Assembly: GCA_044868105.1 (NCBI GenBank)
Contig: JBIOWC010000166.1
Location: 1-6,369, forward strand
Direction of reading: 5' to 3'
DNA from: JBFMDH01 sp044868105
GTDB lineage: Bacteria; Acidobacteriota; Blastocatellia; UBA7656
Length of the DNA stretch: 6,369 bases
The notes below the pieces were generated by a model. The model did no database searches and had not been told where the DNA came from. It saw only the letters and a list, made by a program, of their open reading frames with translations. The position numbers and the translations under genes were made by a program. This document shows positions 1 through 5,763 of this stretch, one piece after another; position 1 is the stretch's first letter, and every line of letters begins with the position of its first letter.

Positions 1-1
1 C

Positions 2-1288
2 GAAGATGATTCCGGCAGGATGTACTTCGGAACTGAAAAAGGTCTGGCGCGATACGATGTTGAAAAAAATCTCTGGCGACATTTCAACAGTAAAAGCGGT
101 TTGGGCAGCAATCGCAACGGGACATTAACGAAAGACCGTCAAGGCAATCTCTGGATATGCAGCCTTGCGGGTTTGACGAAATTCAACCCGCAGGCCGAAC
201 GCCGGGCCGATCAACCGCCACCAGTTTATCTCAGCCGTGTGAGCATCGCCGGCGAAGATTTATCAATGTCAGAAACCGGTGCGGCGGAAATTCCTTTCAC
301 CGAATTGCAACCCTCGCACAACAGTCTGACGATTGAGTTCGTCGGTTTGGATTTCATCGGCGAAGACAATCTCAGTTACCAATACAAACTCGAAGGAGTT
401 GACGCGGATTGGAGCGCGCCGACAAAACAACGCATTGTCAACTATGCGCGGCTGGCGGCGGGCAACTATCGTTTTCTGGTTCGCGCCATCAATCGTGAGC
501 GCCTGTCCAGCCTCACCCCGGCGGCGTTCACCTTTCGTATCCTGCCGCCGGTCTGGCAACGCTGGTGGTTTATAAGCCTGACTTTGGCACTCGTTGGCTT
601 GCTGGTCTATTCACTCTACCGCTACCGTGTCGCGCAACTGGTTGAAATTGAGCGCGTGCGCACGCGCATTGCCGCCGATTTGCACGACGACATCGGCGCG
701 AACCTGACGAAGATCGGCATTCTCAGCGAAGTCCTCCACAGCCAGGTGACCGACAGAGAAAGATATGTCGCCGAACCGATCTCCTCGATCGCCCGCATCA
801 CCCGCGAGTCGGTGGCGGCGATGGGTGATATTGTCTGGGCGGTCAATCCGAAGAAAGATTCACTGCGCGAGTTGATTCGTCATATGCGGGAATTTGCCGG
901 AGAGATTTTCGCTAACCGCGAGATTGAGTTTGACATCCAGGAGCCCACTTCAGATCTAGCTCTCAAGTTGGGCGCCGATGTGCGCCGCACCGTATTTCTG
1001 ATTTTCAAAGAGGCGGTTAATAATATCGTCCGGCACTCGGACTGTCGCCGAGTTGATATTGATCTTCACCTTGAAGGAACGCTCCTGGTCTTGCAGGTGA
1101 GGGATGATGGAAAAGGCTTTGACACCCTGCAGGAGAACGAGGGCAATGGACTGCTCAGTATGCAACGCCGTGCGGCGGCGGCCGGCGGCGCAGTCGAGAT
1201 TGTTTCGCGCCAACCTTCCGGCACCAGCATTACCCTGCGCCTGCCGCTCAAACAGAGCCGATTGTCCGGCCGCAACGGAAAACCTTGA
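2..1288 (+). CDS. Sensor histidine kinase with propeller sensor domain, 5'-truncated by the window edge
   Basis: C-terminal part of a membrane-bound two-component sensor kinase; the frame is open to the window edge, so the true start lies upstream. Residues are counted from the internal Met at base 20. Two segments, around 1-15 (YFGTEKGLARYD) and 38-56 (DRQGNLWICSLAGLTKFN), match the D..G.LW.GT..GL repeats of regulator-propeller domains. A Y_Y_Y beta domain follows (about 100-175; YQYKLEGVDADW, then YRFLVRAIN). One membrane helix spans about 183-200. The HisKA_3 dimerisation domain has the phospho-acceptor H222 in DLHDDIG. The HATPase_c domain shows the N box (EAVNN, N334/N335) and the G boxes DDGKGFD (362-368) and GNG (375-377). 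The propeller is periplasmic and the kinase core cytoplasmic by family topology. The key catalytic motifs look intact. The likely partner is the NarL-type regulator 214 bases downstream. The ligand cannot be deduced. Confidence 0.93.
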   Translation, partial: EDDSGRMYFGTEKGLARYDVEKNLWRHFNSKSGLGSNRNGTLTKDRQGNLWICSLAGLTKFNPQAERRADQPPPVYLSRVSIAGEDLSMSETGAAEIPFTELQPSHNSLTIEFVGLDFIGEDNLSYQYKLEGVDADWSAPTKQRIVNYARLAAGNYRFLVRAINRERLSSLTPAAFTFRILPPVWQRWWFISLTLALVGLLVYSLYRYRVAQLVEIERVRTRIAADLHDDIGANLTKIGILSEVLHSQVTDRERYVAEPISSIARITRESVAAMGDIVWAVNPKKDSLRELIRHMREFAGEIFANREIEFDIQEPTSDLALKLGADVRRTVFLIFKEAVNNIVRHSDCRRVDIDLHLEGTLLVLQVRDDGKGFDTLQENEGNGLLSMQRRAAAAGGAVEIVSRQPSGTSITLRLPLKQSRLSGRNGKP

Positions 1289-1300
1289 AGCGGTGAGCAG

Positions 1301-1383
1301 ATGAAACGATGACGTCGGAATGCTGAACGATGAACCAGTGGTCTATCTGTTCATCGTTCAGCATTCATCGTTCATACTTTTTT
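1301..1383 (+). terminator. Long bipartite palindrome followed by a T tract; probable terminator of the kinase gene or a dispersed repeat
   Basis: A perfect 18-bp inverted repeat (gaatgctgaacgatgaac at 1318-1335, its complement at 1349-1366) encloses a 13-base loop. An outer arm extends it: atgaaacgat (1301-1310) pairs with atcgttcat (1367-1375) with one bulged A, leaving 7 unpaired bases on the left side. Two bases later comes a six-T run (1378-1383). It begins 12 bases after the kinase stop codon, which fits intrinsic termination. The stem is not very GC-rich and the motif gaacgatgaa recurs in it, so it could instead be a member of a dispersed palindromic repeat family that also serves as a terminator. 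Confidence 0.6.
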
Positions 1384-1418
1384 ATCACCTCTTCTCCTGG
1401 TCTTCTATCGCCGGCCAG

Positions 1419-1436
1419 CCCACCTGTTTAGGTGGG
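1419..1436. repeat. Perfect 7-bp GC-rich hairpin upstream of the response regulator
   Basis: The arm cccacct (1419-1425) and its complement aggtggg (1430-1436) enclose a four-base loop, gttt. It lies 66 bases before the regulator start and is not followed by a T tract, so it is not a classical terminator in the + direction. It could be an operator, a transcript-stabilising leader hairpin, or a copy of a short dispersed palindrome. The structure is plain from the sequence; the role is unknown. Confidence 0.5.
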
Positions 1437-1462
1437 TGACGCATTAACTATTCTGTTATAAA
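1435..1462 (+). promoter_or_regulatory. Candidate sigma70-like promoter for the response regulator
   Basis: gtgacg (1435-1440) matches the -35 consensus at 4 of 6 positions. tataaa (1457-1462) matches the -10 consensus at 5 of 6. The spacing is 16 bases. Transcription would begin near 1469, leaving a leader of about 34 bases before the ATG at 1503. The -35 overlaps the right end of the 1419-1436 hairpin, which would suit repression or autoregulation there. The evidence is consensus matching by eye only. Confidence 0.3.
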
Positions 1463-1502
1463 CTGCAAGCGACGACCGTAGAATCACTCAACGGGTTGAG
1501 GT

Positions 1503-2168
1503 ATGCCAAACGAAAGCGACAGGGGCGAAACCGCGCCCATCAAGGTTGCGATTATTGAAGATCAGCGCGAAGTGCGCGAAGGGCTGGCGGTGCTGATTAA
1601 CGGCACGCCGGGGTTTAAATGCACAGGCAGTTACCGTTCAATGGAAGAGGCGCTGCGCATCCTGGAAAAAGTAGCCCCTGATGTTCTGCTCACCGACATC
1701 GGGCTGCCGTTGATGAGCGGCATCGACGGCATACGCATCTTGAAAGAGTACCACCCGGAACTGCCAATTCTGGCTCTGACAGTCTATAAAAACGATGAGG
1801 ACATCTTCGACGCGCTGTGCGCCGGAGCCTCCGGTTACCTGTTGAAAACCACGCCGCCCGCGCGTCTGCTCGAATGCCTGCGTGAGGTGGTCGACGGCGG
1901 TGCGCCGATGTCACCGGAAGTGGCGCAGCGCGTCATCCGCTTGTTTCGCGAGATCAGTCCGCCCGTAAAAGCCAACTACCATTTGACCGCACAAGAGACC
2001 GAAATTTTGAAGCTCATGGTTGAAGGATACAATTACAAAGTTGCTGCCGTTAAACTCGGCATCAGCATCAACACCGTCTCTTTTCACGTCCGCAACGTCT
2101 ACACCAAGTTGCAAGTCCACTCCAAAAGCGAAGCGGTCGCCAAAGCCCTCCGCAACCGCCTCATCTAA
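1503..2168 (+). CDS. NarL/FixJ-family response regulator with LuxR-type HTH
   Basis: Complete 221-residue response regulator, the usual length of the NarL family. The receiver domain (about 13-130) has the acidic pair E19/D20 (IIEDQ), phospho-acceptor D65 (LLTDIGLP), switch residue T93 (ALTVYK) and conserved K115 (GYLLKTT). A GerE/LuxR-type DNA-binding domain occupies about 161-221, beginning LTAQETEILKLMVEG and containing the recognition-helix segment GISINTVSFHVRNVYTKL. It should be phosphorylated by a HisKA_3 kinase and act as a cytoplasmic transcription factor; the kinase just upstream is the obvious partner. The ATG at 1503 is the first start after an in-frame stop. Its only purine-rich motif, GAGG (1498-1501), sits one base from the ATG, too close for an ordinary Shine-Dalgarno, so initiation may be weak or unusual. 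The target genes are unknown; the secreted-protein gene downstream is a possible one. Confidence 0.93.
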   Translation: MPNESDRGETAPIKVAIIEDQREVREGLAVLINGTPGFKCTGSYRSMEEALRILEKVAPDVLLTDIGLPLMSGIDGIRILKEYHPELPILALTVYKNDEDIFDALCAGASGYLLKTTPPARLLECLREVVDGGAPMSPEVAQRVIRLFREISPPVKANYHLTAQETEILKLMVEGYNYKVAAVKLGISINTVSFHVRNVYTKLQVHSKSEAVAKALRNRLI

Positions 2169-2334
2169 AAAATTGCTCCCTGTATGTTCAGGTAGTTACA
2201 TCTCTTCTCAAAATCGCGTAAACAAGAGTTGCACCACGTCGGGTGAAATCAAAAGATCTTCCCCGCGTGTTTGCCGAGTCCTCCAGGGGGTCGAAAGATT
2301 CGCGACGGATTGCAGGAGAGTCCAGCCGCCTGGC

Positions 2335-2367
2335 CCTGATGCCATCCTCTTGATTACGGGCATCAGG
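2335..2367. promoter_or_regulatory. 9-bp inverted repeat in the 290-base gap before the fibre-like gene
   Basis: cctgatgcc (2335-2343) and its exact complement ggcatcagg (2359-2367) are separated by 15 bases. There is no T tract after it. It lies about 90 bases before the next start codon, a plausible place for a dyad operator or a leader hairpin. The rest of the gap (2169-2458) shows no convincing gene, promoter or terminator, except a purine-rich stretch with aagga at 2443-2447 that can serve as ribosome binding site for the ATG at 2459. Confidence 0.35.
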
Positions 2368-2458
2368 AACAGTCACCTGAAACCGAACGCTATGTTGTCA
2401 CCTTCAATGAACTCGCCGAGAGAACAAATTCATTGGATAGAAAAGGAAAGAGAAGTCC

Positions 2459-3925
2459 ATGAGACGATTAATTCTCATCGCAATATCGTTGGCATTTTTA
2501 TTTGCCCTGGCAAGTGACGAGGCGCGAGCCCAGCAGTTCGCTTCTCAGTCACCCATCCTGAGTAACGTAGCGGGAGACCTAGCTCAGGCCAGTCCTTCCA
2601 GACTTTTTGCGCATGCCTTACGAAGCCGGCAGAAAAGCTTCAGCTTGATGTCTGAAAGCAGCCAGGCGGGTGTGAAGCTGAACGCTCCGGCCCTGAGTAT
2701 CTTGCCGACAAGCGTAATGGCTGCGGTAACCGGCAGCGGCACGCCGGGGCGCCTCTCGAAGTGGTCGGGCGTTGGCGGCTCAAACACCTTTGTCCTCGGT
2801 GATTCAAATATCTTTGAAGATAAGTTCGGCAAAGTCGGCATCGGTACGGACACGCCGACCTCGCTGCTGACGGTTGCCGGGACACTCGAAGCGACCAGCG
2901 GCGTCTTCAGCAGTTTGAGCATCGGCACCTCTCCGCCAAGCGCAGGGTTGAGCATTGTGGTGTCCAGCGCCACGCCGGCCATCTTCGCCAGCAACTCTGG
3001 CAATGGCGGCGGGATGGTAGGGTTATGTGGTGGCGTAAACCCTATACCTCCGGGCCCGCGCGGGGTGATTGGCTTTTGCTCTCCGGGCGTCGGCGTGCGG
3101 GGTCAGAGCGTCAGTAATACAGGCGTTTTGGGCGCTAGCCAGAGCGCTTTTGGCGTGAACGGCGAATCGGACACGGGCGTCGGCGTGCGGGGGTTGAGTT
3201 CGAGCGCCCCTGGGGTAGCAGCGATTAGCATCAGCGGTAACGGCCTGGAAAGCACGACCACTAGCACGTCTCCAGGTAAGGCCGCCGTCATGGCTATGGG
3301 TTCACCATTCGCAGGGGAAGCAGTTGCCGCAATCCTCCAGGGCAATGTTCATATTCAAAAAAATTCATTGCAACAGGGAGACCTTTTCGTCGCCGGCAAT
3401 CTAAAGGTGTTTGGCATGAAGATGTTCCACATTGACCACCCCCTAGACCCTGAGAATAAATACCTCAATCACGCGGCCATCGAATCATCTGAAGTTCTCA
3501 ATGTCTATAGCGGTAACATCACAACGGACGCCAACGGCAATGCTGACGTTCAGTTGCCTGACTGGTTCGAGGCGCTGAATAAGAATTACCGCTATCAACT
3601 CACCGTCATCGGCCAATTCGCGCAAGCCATTGTTGCTGAAAAAATCAACGGCAATCATTTCCGTATCAAGACCAACGAGCCGAACACGGAAGTCAGTTGG
3701 CAGGTGACGGGGGTGCGCTCGGACCCGTCGGCGCGCAAGCTTAAGTTTGAAATCGAAGAGGAGAAAATTGAGCGCGAGCGTGGCTATTATCTTGACCCTG
3801 AGGCTTTCGGTCAGCCGGAAGAAAAAGCCATCCAGTGGGCGCATGACCCCGAAGGCTTGAAGCAAATGAGGCAGCGACGGCTTGAAGCCGAGCAGCGGCG
3901 CAAGCAACAACCCAATCAACGATAG
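2459..3925 (+). CDS. Secreted fibre-like protein with GIGT motif, Gly-rich repeats and conserved C-terminal domain
   Basis: 488 residues, no named family assigned. A Sec signal peptide is clear: RR, hydrophobic core 4-18, likely cleavage after ARA at 24. Residues 91-150 (TGSGTPGRLSKWSG, then FGKVGIGTDTP) resemble the segment seen in phage tail-fibre-like and many large bacterial surface proteins. Residues about 186-260 carry short GVxG repeats; PGVGVRG at 209 and TGVGVRG at 239 mark a 30-residue period that is also a 19-base exact DNA repeat. From about 312 (GNLKVFGMKMFHIDHPLDPENKY) to about 420 lies a conserved-looking beta-rich domain. The tail from 430 is highly charged, with a basic Gln/Arg-rich end. 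I infer a trimeric, extracellular or cell-surface fibre. No partner gene is evident. The ATG follows a purine-rich aagga-containing leader and sits directly before the signal peptide, so the start is sound. Confidence 0.82.
   Translation: MRRLILIAISLAFLFALASDEARAQQFASQSPILSNVAGDLAQASPSRLFAHALRSRQKSFSLMSESSQAGVKLNAPALSILPTSVMAAVTGSGTPGRLSKWSGVGGSNTFVLGDSNIFEDKFGKVGIGTDTPTSLLTVAGTLEATSGVFSSLSIGTSPPSAGLSIVVSSATPAIFASNSGNGGGMVGLCGGVNPIPPGPRGVIGFCSPGVGVRGQSVSNTGVLGASQSAFGVNGESDTGVGVRGLSSSAPGVAAISISGNGLESTTTSTSPGKAAVMAMGSPFAGEAVAAILQGNVHIQKNSLQQGDLFVAGNLKVFGMKMFHIDHPLDPENKYLNHAAIESSEVLNVYSGNITTDANGNADVQLPDWFEALNKNYRYQLTVIGQFAQAIVAEKINGNHFRIKTNEPNTEVSWQVTGVRSDPSARKLKFEIEEEKIERERGYYLDPEAFGQPEEKAIQWAHDPEGLKQMRQRRLEAEQRRKQQPNQR
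3084..3192 (+). repeat. 19-base direct repeat, 90 bases apart, inside the fibre-like gene
   Basis: The sequence cgggcgtcggcgtgcgggg occurs exactly at 3084-3102 and 3174-3192. The 90-base distance is 30 codons, so the repeat is in frame and encodes the two GVGVRG units of the glycine-rich region. The nucleotide identity suggests recent duplication or ongoing recombination between units, which would change fibre length by 30 residues at a time. Confidence 0.75.
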
Positions 3926-4021
3926 ACCGGCAATTTTGAATTGCGAAAGCCAGCTCTACCTCGACTGAGCAAGACCGGCAAATAGGCATCGATCATTTGA
4001 TTCATGCGGTGATTTTGAGAA

Positions 4022-4027
4022 GTGGAG
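4022..4027 (+). promoter_or_regulatory. Shine-Dalgarno GTGGAG deciding the start at 4034
   Basis: GGAG (4024-4027) lies six bases before the ATG at 4034. A longer reading of the same frame would begin at the GTG at 4022, but that GTG is part of this ribosome binding site. The start is therefore placed at 4034, which puts the basic N-region of the signal peptide at the very N terminus. Confidence 0.75.
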
Positions 4028-4033
4028 CATCTG

Positions 4034-5104
4034 ATGACGATCAGCAAAAAAACCAAGCCGCGCTTCCTCGGTTCCTTCAATCGGGTAGTGCTCGTATCAA
4101 TCGTGCTCATCGGGCTTGCCATAGGTGTTGTTGCACAGTCCACGTCCGTGGACAATCCGACGCCGATGACCACAGACTTAGTCCAGGGTCGGTGGGGCAA
4201 AGATAAACTGGTCTCTCAGACTTACAGTTTTGTGGGCGGTCCCGGGGTGATCAGGATTCTCTTTGATTTCACATCTCAAGGGGGCGAGCAACTGGTTGGC
4301 GGTCAACTGAGCGATACGGACGGGCGAGTATTAATTCCCCAAGAGAATCGTTCGGGGGCGCAGAAGGGATTGAATTTCGCGGCGGGCCTCGCCATGCCGC
4401 AGGGCTCGCAGTTTGTTGCAAGTTACGACATCAACCGCCGGCAGAAACTCTTGATGCGAGTCTATACCTGGGGCCCGGTACAAAACGCCGGAGTTTACAA
4501 AGTTCAAGTTACTGGCGACGGGGTTTCGTTCAATCAAGAAGTTGCGAAGTCATATGTGCCAGCGAGCAATAATAATTCGGCAAACAATAAGGGCGCGGGC
4601 GGCAACAATGCCGACGCAAAACCAAAGGGGCAAACGGAAAACTTCGGATTGCCGACAGGCGCCGGCACCTGGGTTATTGAACGCACCGATTTTTGGCACA
4701 ACTTCGTTGGCGGTATGCATGGGCAAACCCGTTATCGGCTCAACTCTAACGGACTCGTTCAGTGGCAAAAGACCTCTACGCTTGGCATAGTTGGCGCGAT
4801 AGGTGGCGCGATGGCAGACAGTGGCTGGTGCCAGGCACAGCTCACCGCCGAGCAGTTGCGCATGGCTAGGACGGCGGTGGCGAGCGCCAAGCCTGAGGCC
4901 TGGCAAAAGGTCTATGGCCCCATGCAGAGCGCACTCGGAGATTTCCTGAAACTGGTTTATACGGTACGCAATGCCAAGGGACAGGTGATCACTTACCAAA
5001 CCGCCGTCTTCAACGCGGACCCGACGCCAATAGATTTAAGGCGCGTGACATCTGCGGCCTACCAGGCCGGCCTACAGGCACTGGCACAATGCCGAGCCAG
5101 ATAA
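4034..5104 (+). CDS. Secreted two-domain protein of unknown function (PPC-like N-terminal domain)
   Basis: 356 residues from the ATG at 4034. N-terminal signal peptide: basic start (KKTKPR), hydrophobic core about 18-33, likely cleavage after VVA at 34. Residues about 55-160 read like a PPC-type beta-sandwich: TYSFVGGPGVIRILFDF, then LSDTDGRVL, ending in AGVYKVQVTG. An Asn/Gly/Lys-rich low-complexity linker covers about 176-200. The C-terminal part (about 208-356) has WVIERTDFWHNFVGGMHG, an YRLNSNGLVQW strand, helices near 270-305 and the segment LVYTVRNAKGQVITYQTA. The two cysteines, C266 and C353, could form a disulphide. Its layout faintly recalls small protease-inhibitor-like (emfourin-type) domains, but I cannot assign it. 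It is separated from the upstream secreted gene by 108 bases and may share its transcript. Role unknown; export to periplasm or outside is the firm inference. Confidence 0.8.
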   Translation: MTISKKTKPRFLGSFNRVVLVSIVLIGLAIGVVAQSTSVDNPTPMTTDLVQGRWGKDKLVSQTYSFVGGPGVIRILFDFTSQGGEQLVGGQLSDTDGRVLIPQENRSGAQKGLNFAAGLAMPQGSQFVASYDINRRQKLLMRVYTWGPVQNAGVYKVQVTGDGVSFNQEVAKSYVPASNNNSANNKGAGGNNADAKPKGQTENFGLPTGAGTWVIERTDFWHNFVGGMHGQTRYRLNSNGLVQWQKTSTLGIVGAIGGAMADSGWCQAQLTAEQLRMARTAVASAKPEAWQKVYGPMQSALGDFLKLVYTVRNAKGQVITYQTAVFNADPTPIDLRRVTSAAYQAGLQALAQCRAR

Positions 5105-5159
5105 CAACTACGCTGCTATAAACGAGACCCCTCACGGACAACAACAATAGGGTTGTTAT
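5101..5159. repeat. Nested inverted repeats around ataacaac in the gap before the 141-aa gene
   Basis: ataacaac (5101-5108, overlapping the stop codon of the upstream gene) is the exact complement of gttgttat (5152-5159). The right arm can alternatively pair with aacaac at 5140-5145 to form a short 6-bp hairpin with a 6-base loop. The two pairings exclude each other, which would suit an operator or a simple switch. The arms are AT-rich and short, so chance is a real alternative. Confidence 0.25.
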
Positions 5160-5197
5160 GTATGGCGTGTGCCAGAGCGCACAGGAGCACTTATTTC

Positions 5198-5202
5198 GGG
5201 AG
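5198..5202 (+). promoter_or_regulatory. Shine-Dalgarno GGGAG deciding the start at 5208
   Basis: GGGAG (5198-5202) is five bases before the ATG at 5208. The same frame can be read from a GTG at 5169, but no ribosome binding site of similar quality precedes that codon. The shorter start is therefore preferred. Confidence 0.75.
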
Positions 5203-5207
5203 AAAAT

Positions 5208-5633
5208 ATGGCTGTACCTACAAGTTTTGTTAAAAATTCAACCTATGCAAAGGCCAGATGCATTGTTCTGGTCGCGGCAACCAACGCGACAAACACCGGA
5301 TTTGATATTGATGAACTGGTTTCGTGGGAAGACACCTATAAAGATTTGAAATGGGACGATCCGGATGGCCTGGCGGCTCTCGACTGTAAAACCAAGACCT
5401 TCGTGGATATTACGTACGAAGGTAAAAAATCGAAGATCTGGCGCATTCACGACGGCACCAGAGTAGATATTAGCGATGCCCAAGGGTACGTCAAGCTGAT
5501 CTGTGAAAAATCCGGCGCGCTCAAGCCCAACACCAGAAAAGGGCCCTGGTTTTGGAGGGAAGCTGAGGGCAGCCTTACACTTGGTGATTATGGTTTTGAC
5601 CAATACCAGTCGAAAAAAACCTGCAAAGACTAA
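5208..5633 (+). CDS. Hypothetical protein, 141 aa, unrecognised
   Basis: I do not recognise this family. The product has no signal peptide or membrane span, so it is probably cytoplasmic unless exported by a non-Sec route. It is mixed alpha/beta by appearance: a hydrophobic strand CIVLVAAT (18-25), an acidic region 32-58 with W40 and W49, strands FVDITYEG and KIWRIHDGTRVDI (65-88), then YVKLICEK and GPWFWREAEGSLTLGDYGF (94-130). Four cysteines (18, 60, 99, 139) and five tryptophans are many for this size. The strong Shine-Dalgarno at 5198 and coherent hydrophobic pattern support a real gene. Three 60-base lines counted by eye average about 47% GC, against 60% or more in two lines from the response regulator, hinting at a different origin. 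It lies 130 bases before a second small gene and may form a unit with it. Confidence 0.7.
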   Translation: MAVPTSFVKNSTYAKARCIVLVAATNATNTGFDIDELVSWEDTYKDLKWDDPDGLAALDCKTKTFVDITYEGKKSKIWRIHDGTRVDISDAQGYVKLICEKSGALKPNTRKGPWFWREAEGSLTLGDYGFDQYQSKKTCKD

Positions 5634-5669
5634 ATTATCCGTCCAACAATTCCTGTCTTATTGAACAAA

Positions 5670-5696
5670 ATGAATTTTGAAACGAGGAGAAAATAG
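5670..5696 (+). other. Possible eight-codon leader mini-ORF (MNFETRRK) before the 153-aa gene
   Basis: An ATG at 5670 opens an eight-codon reading frame ending in TAG at 5694-5696, in the 130-base gap between the two small genes. It has no obvious ribosome binding site. Its end contains gaggagaaaata, which shares ggagaaaata with the ribosome binding site of the 141-aa gene (base 5199 on). It may be a relic of a start region or simply chance; it is listed mainly to describe this gap. Confidence 0.15.
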
Positions 5697-5751
5697 TCGA
5701 GGCTCGCACGGTCGTGAATCCCTACCCTTAACTTGCAAGGAGATTCTATCC

Positions 5752-5756
5752 AGGAG
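5752..5756 (+). promoter_or_regulatory. Shine-Dalgarno AGGAG deciding the start at 5764, with an upstream duplicate
   Basis: AGGAG (5752-5756) lies seven bases before the ATG at 5764. The longer reading from a TTG at 5677 is less likely. The octamer aggagatt occurs twice, at 5738-5745 and 5752-5759, 14 bases apart; only the second copy is spaced correctly for the ATG. The first could act as a ribosome standby site or reflect a small duplication. Confidence 0.75.
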
Positions 5757-5763
5757 ATTGATT

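Noticed and set aside
2179..2192. cctg/cagg hairpin after the response regulator as a terminator
   Set aside because: The stem has only four base pairs and no T tract follows.
2020..2517. 165-codon + strand frame spanning the regulator end and the next gap
   Set aside because: It starts inside the conserved HTH region in another frame and runs into the signal peptide of the next gene; the translation is Ser/Lys/Pro-rich and without motifs.
2584..3003. 139-codon open frame on the minus strand
   Set aside because: It is antisense to the fibre-like gene, whose repetitive Gly/Ser/Thr codons leave the other strand open; no recognisable protein features.
3485..3919. 144-codon open frame on the minus strand
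   Set aside because: It is antisense to the conserved C-terminal domain of the fibre-like protein, which is clearly the real coding strand.
2459..3925. Fibre-like gene as evidence of a prophage
   Set aside because: It has a Sec signal peptide, and no phage structural, lysis or integrase gene is in the window.
3924..3981. Direct repeat agaccggcaa (3924-3933, 3972-3981) and a small AT hairpin caatt/aattg
   Set aside because: Ten bases twice and a 5-bp AT stem are within chance for a gap of this size, and no gene or mobile element is attached.
4550..4999. 149-codon open frame on the minus strand
   Set aside because: It lies wholly inside the + strand secreted-protein gene; the translation is rich in Arg and Leu without domain motifs, and there is no convincing ribosome binding site.
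5238..5603. 121-codon open frame on the minus strand
   Set aside because: It overlaps the 141-aa gene, which has the strong Shine-Dalgarno and the better hydrophobic pattern; I keep only the + strand gene.
5666..5679. Palindrome caaaat-ga-attttg before the 153-aa gene
   Set aside because: It is AT-rich and short, with no clear promoter next to it, so it cannot be called an operator.
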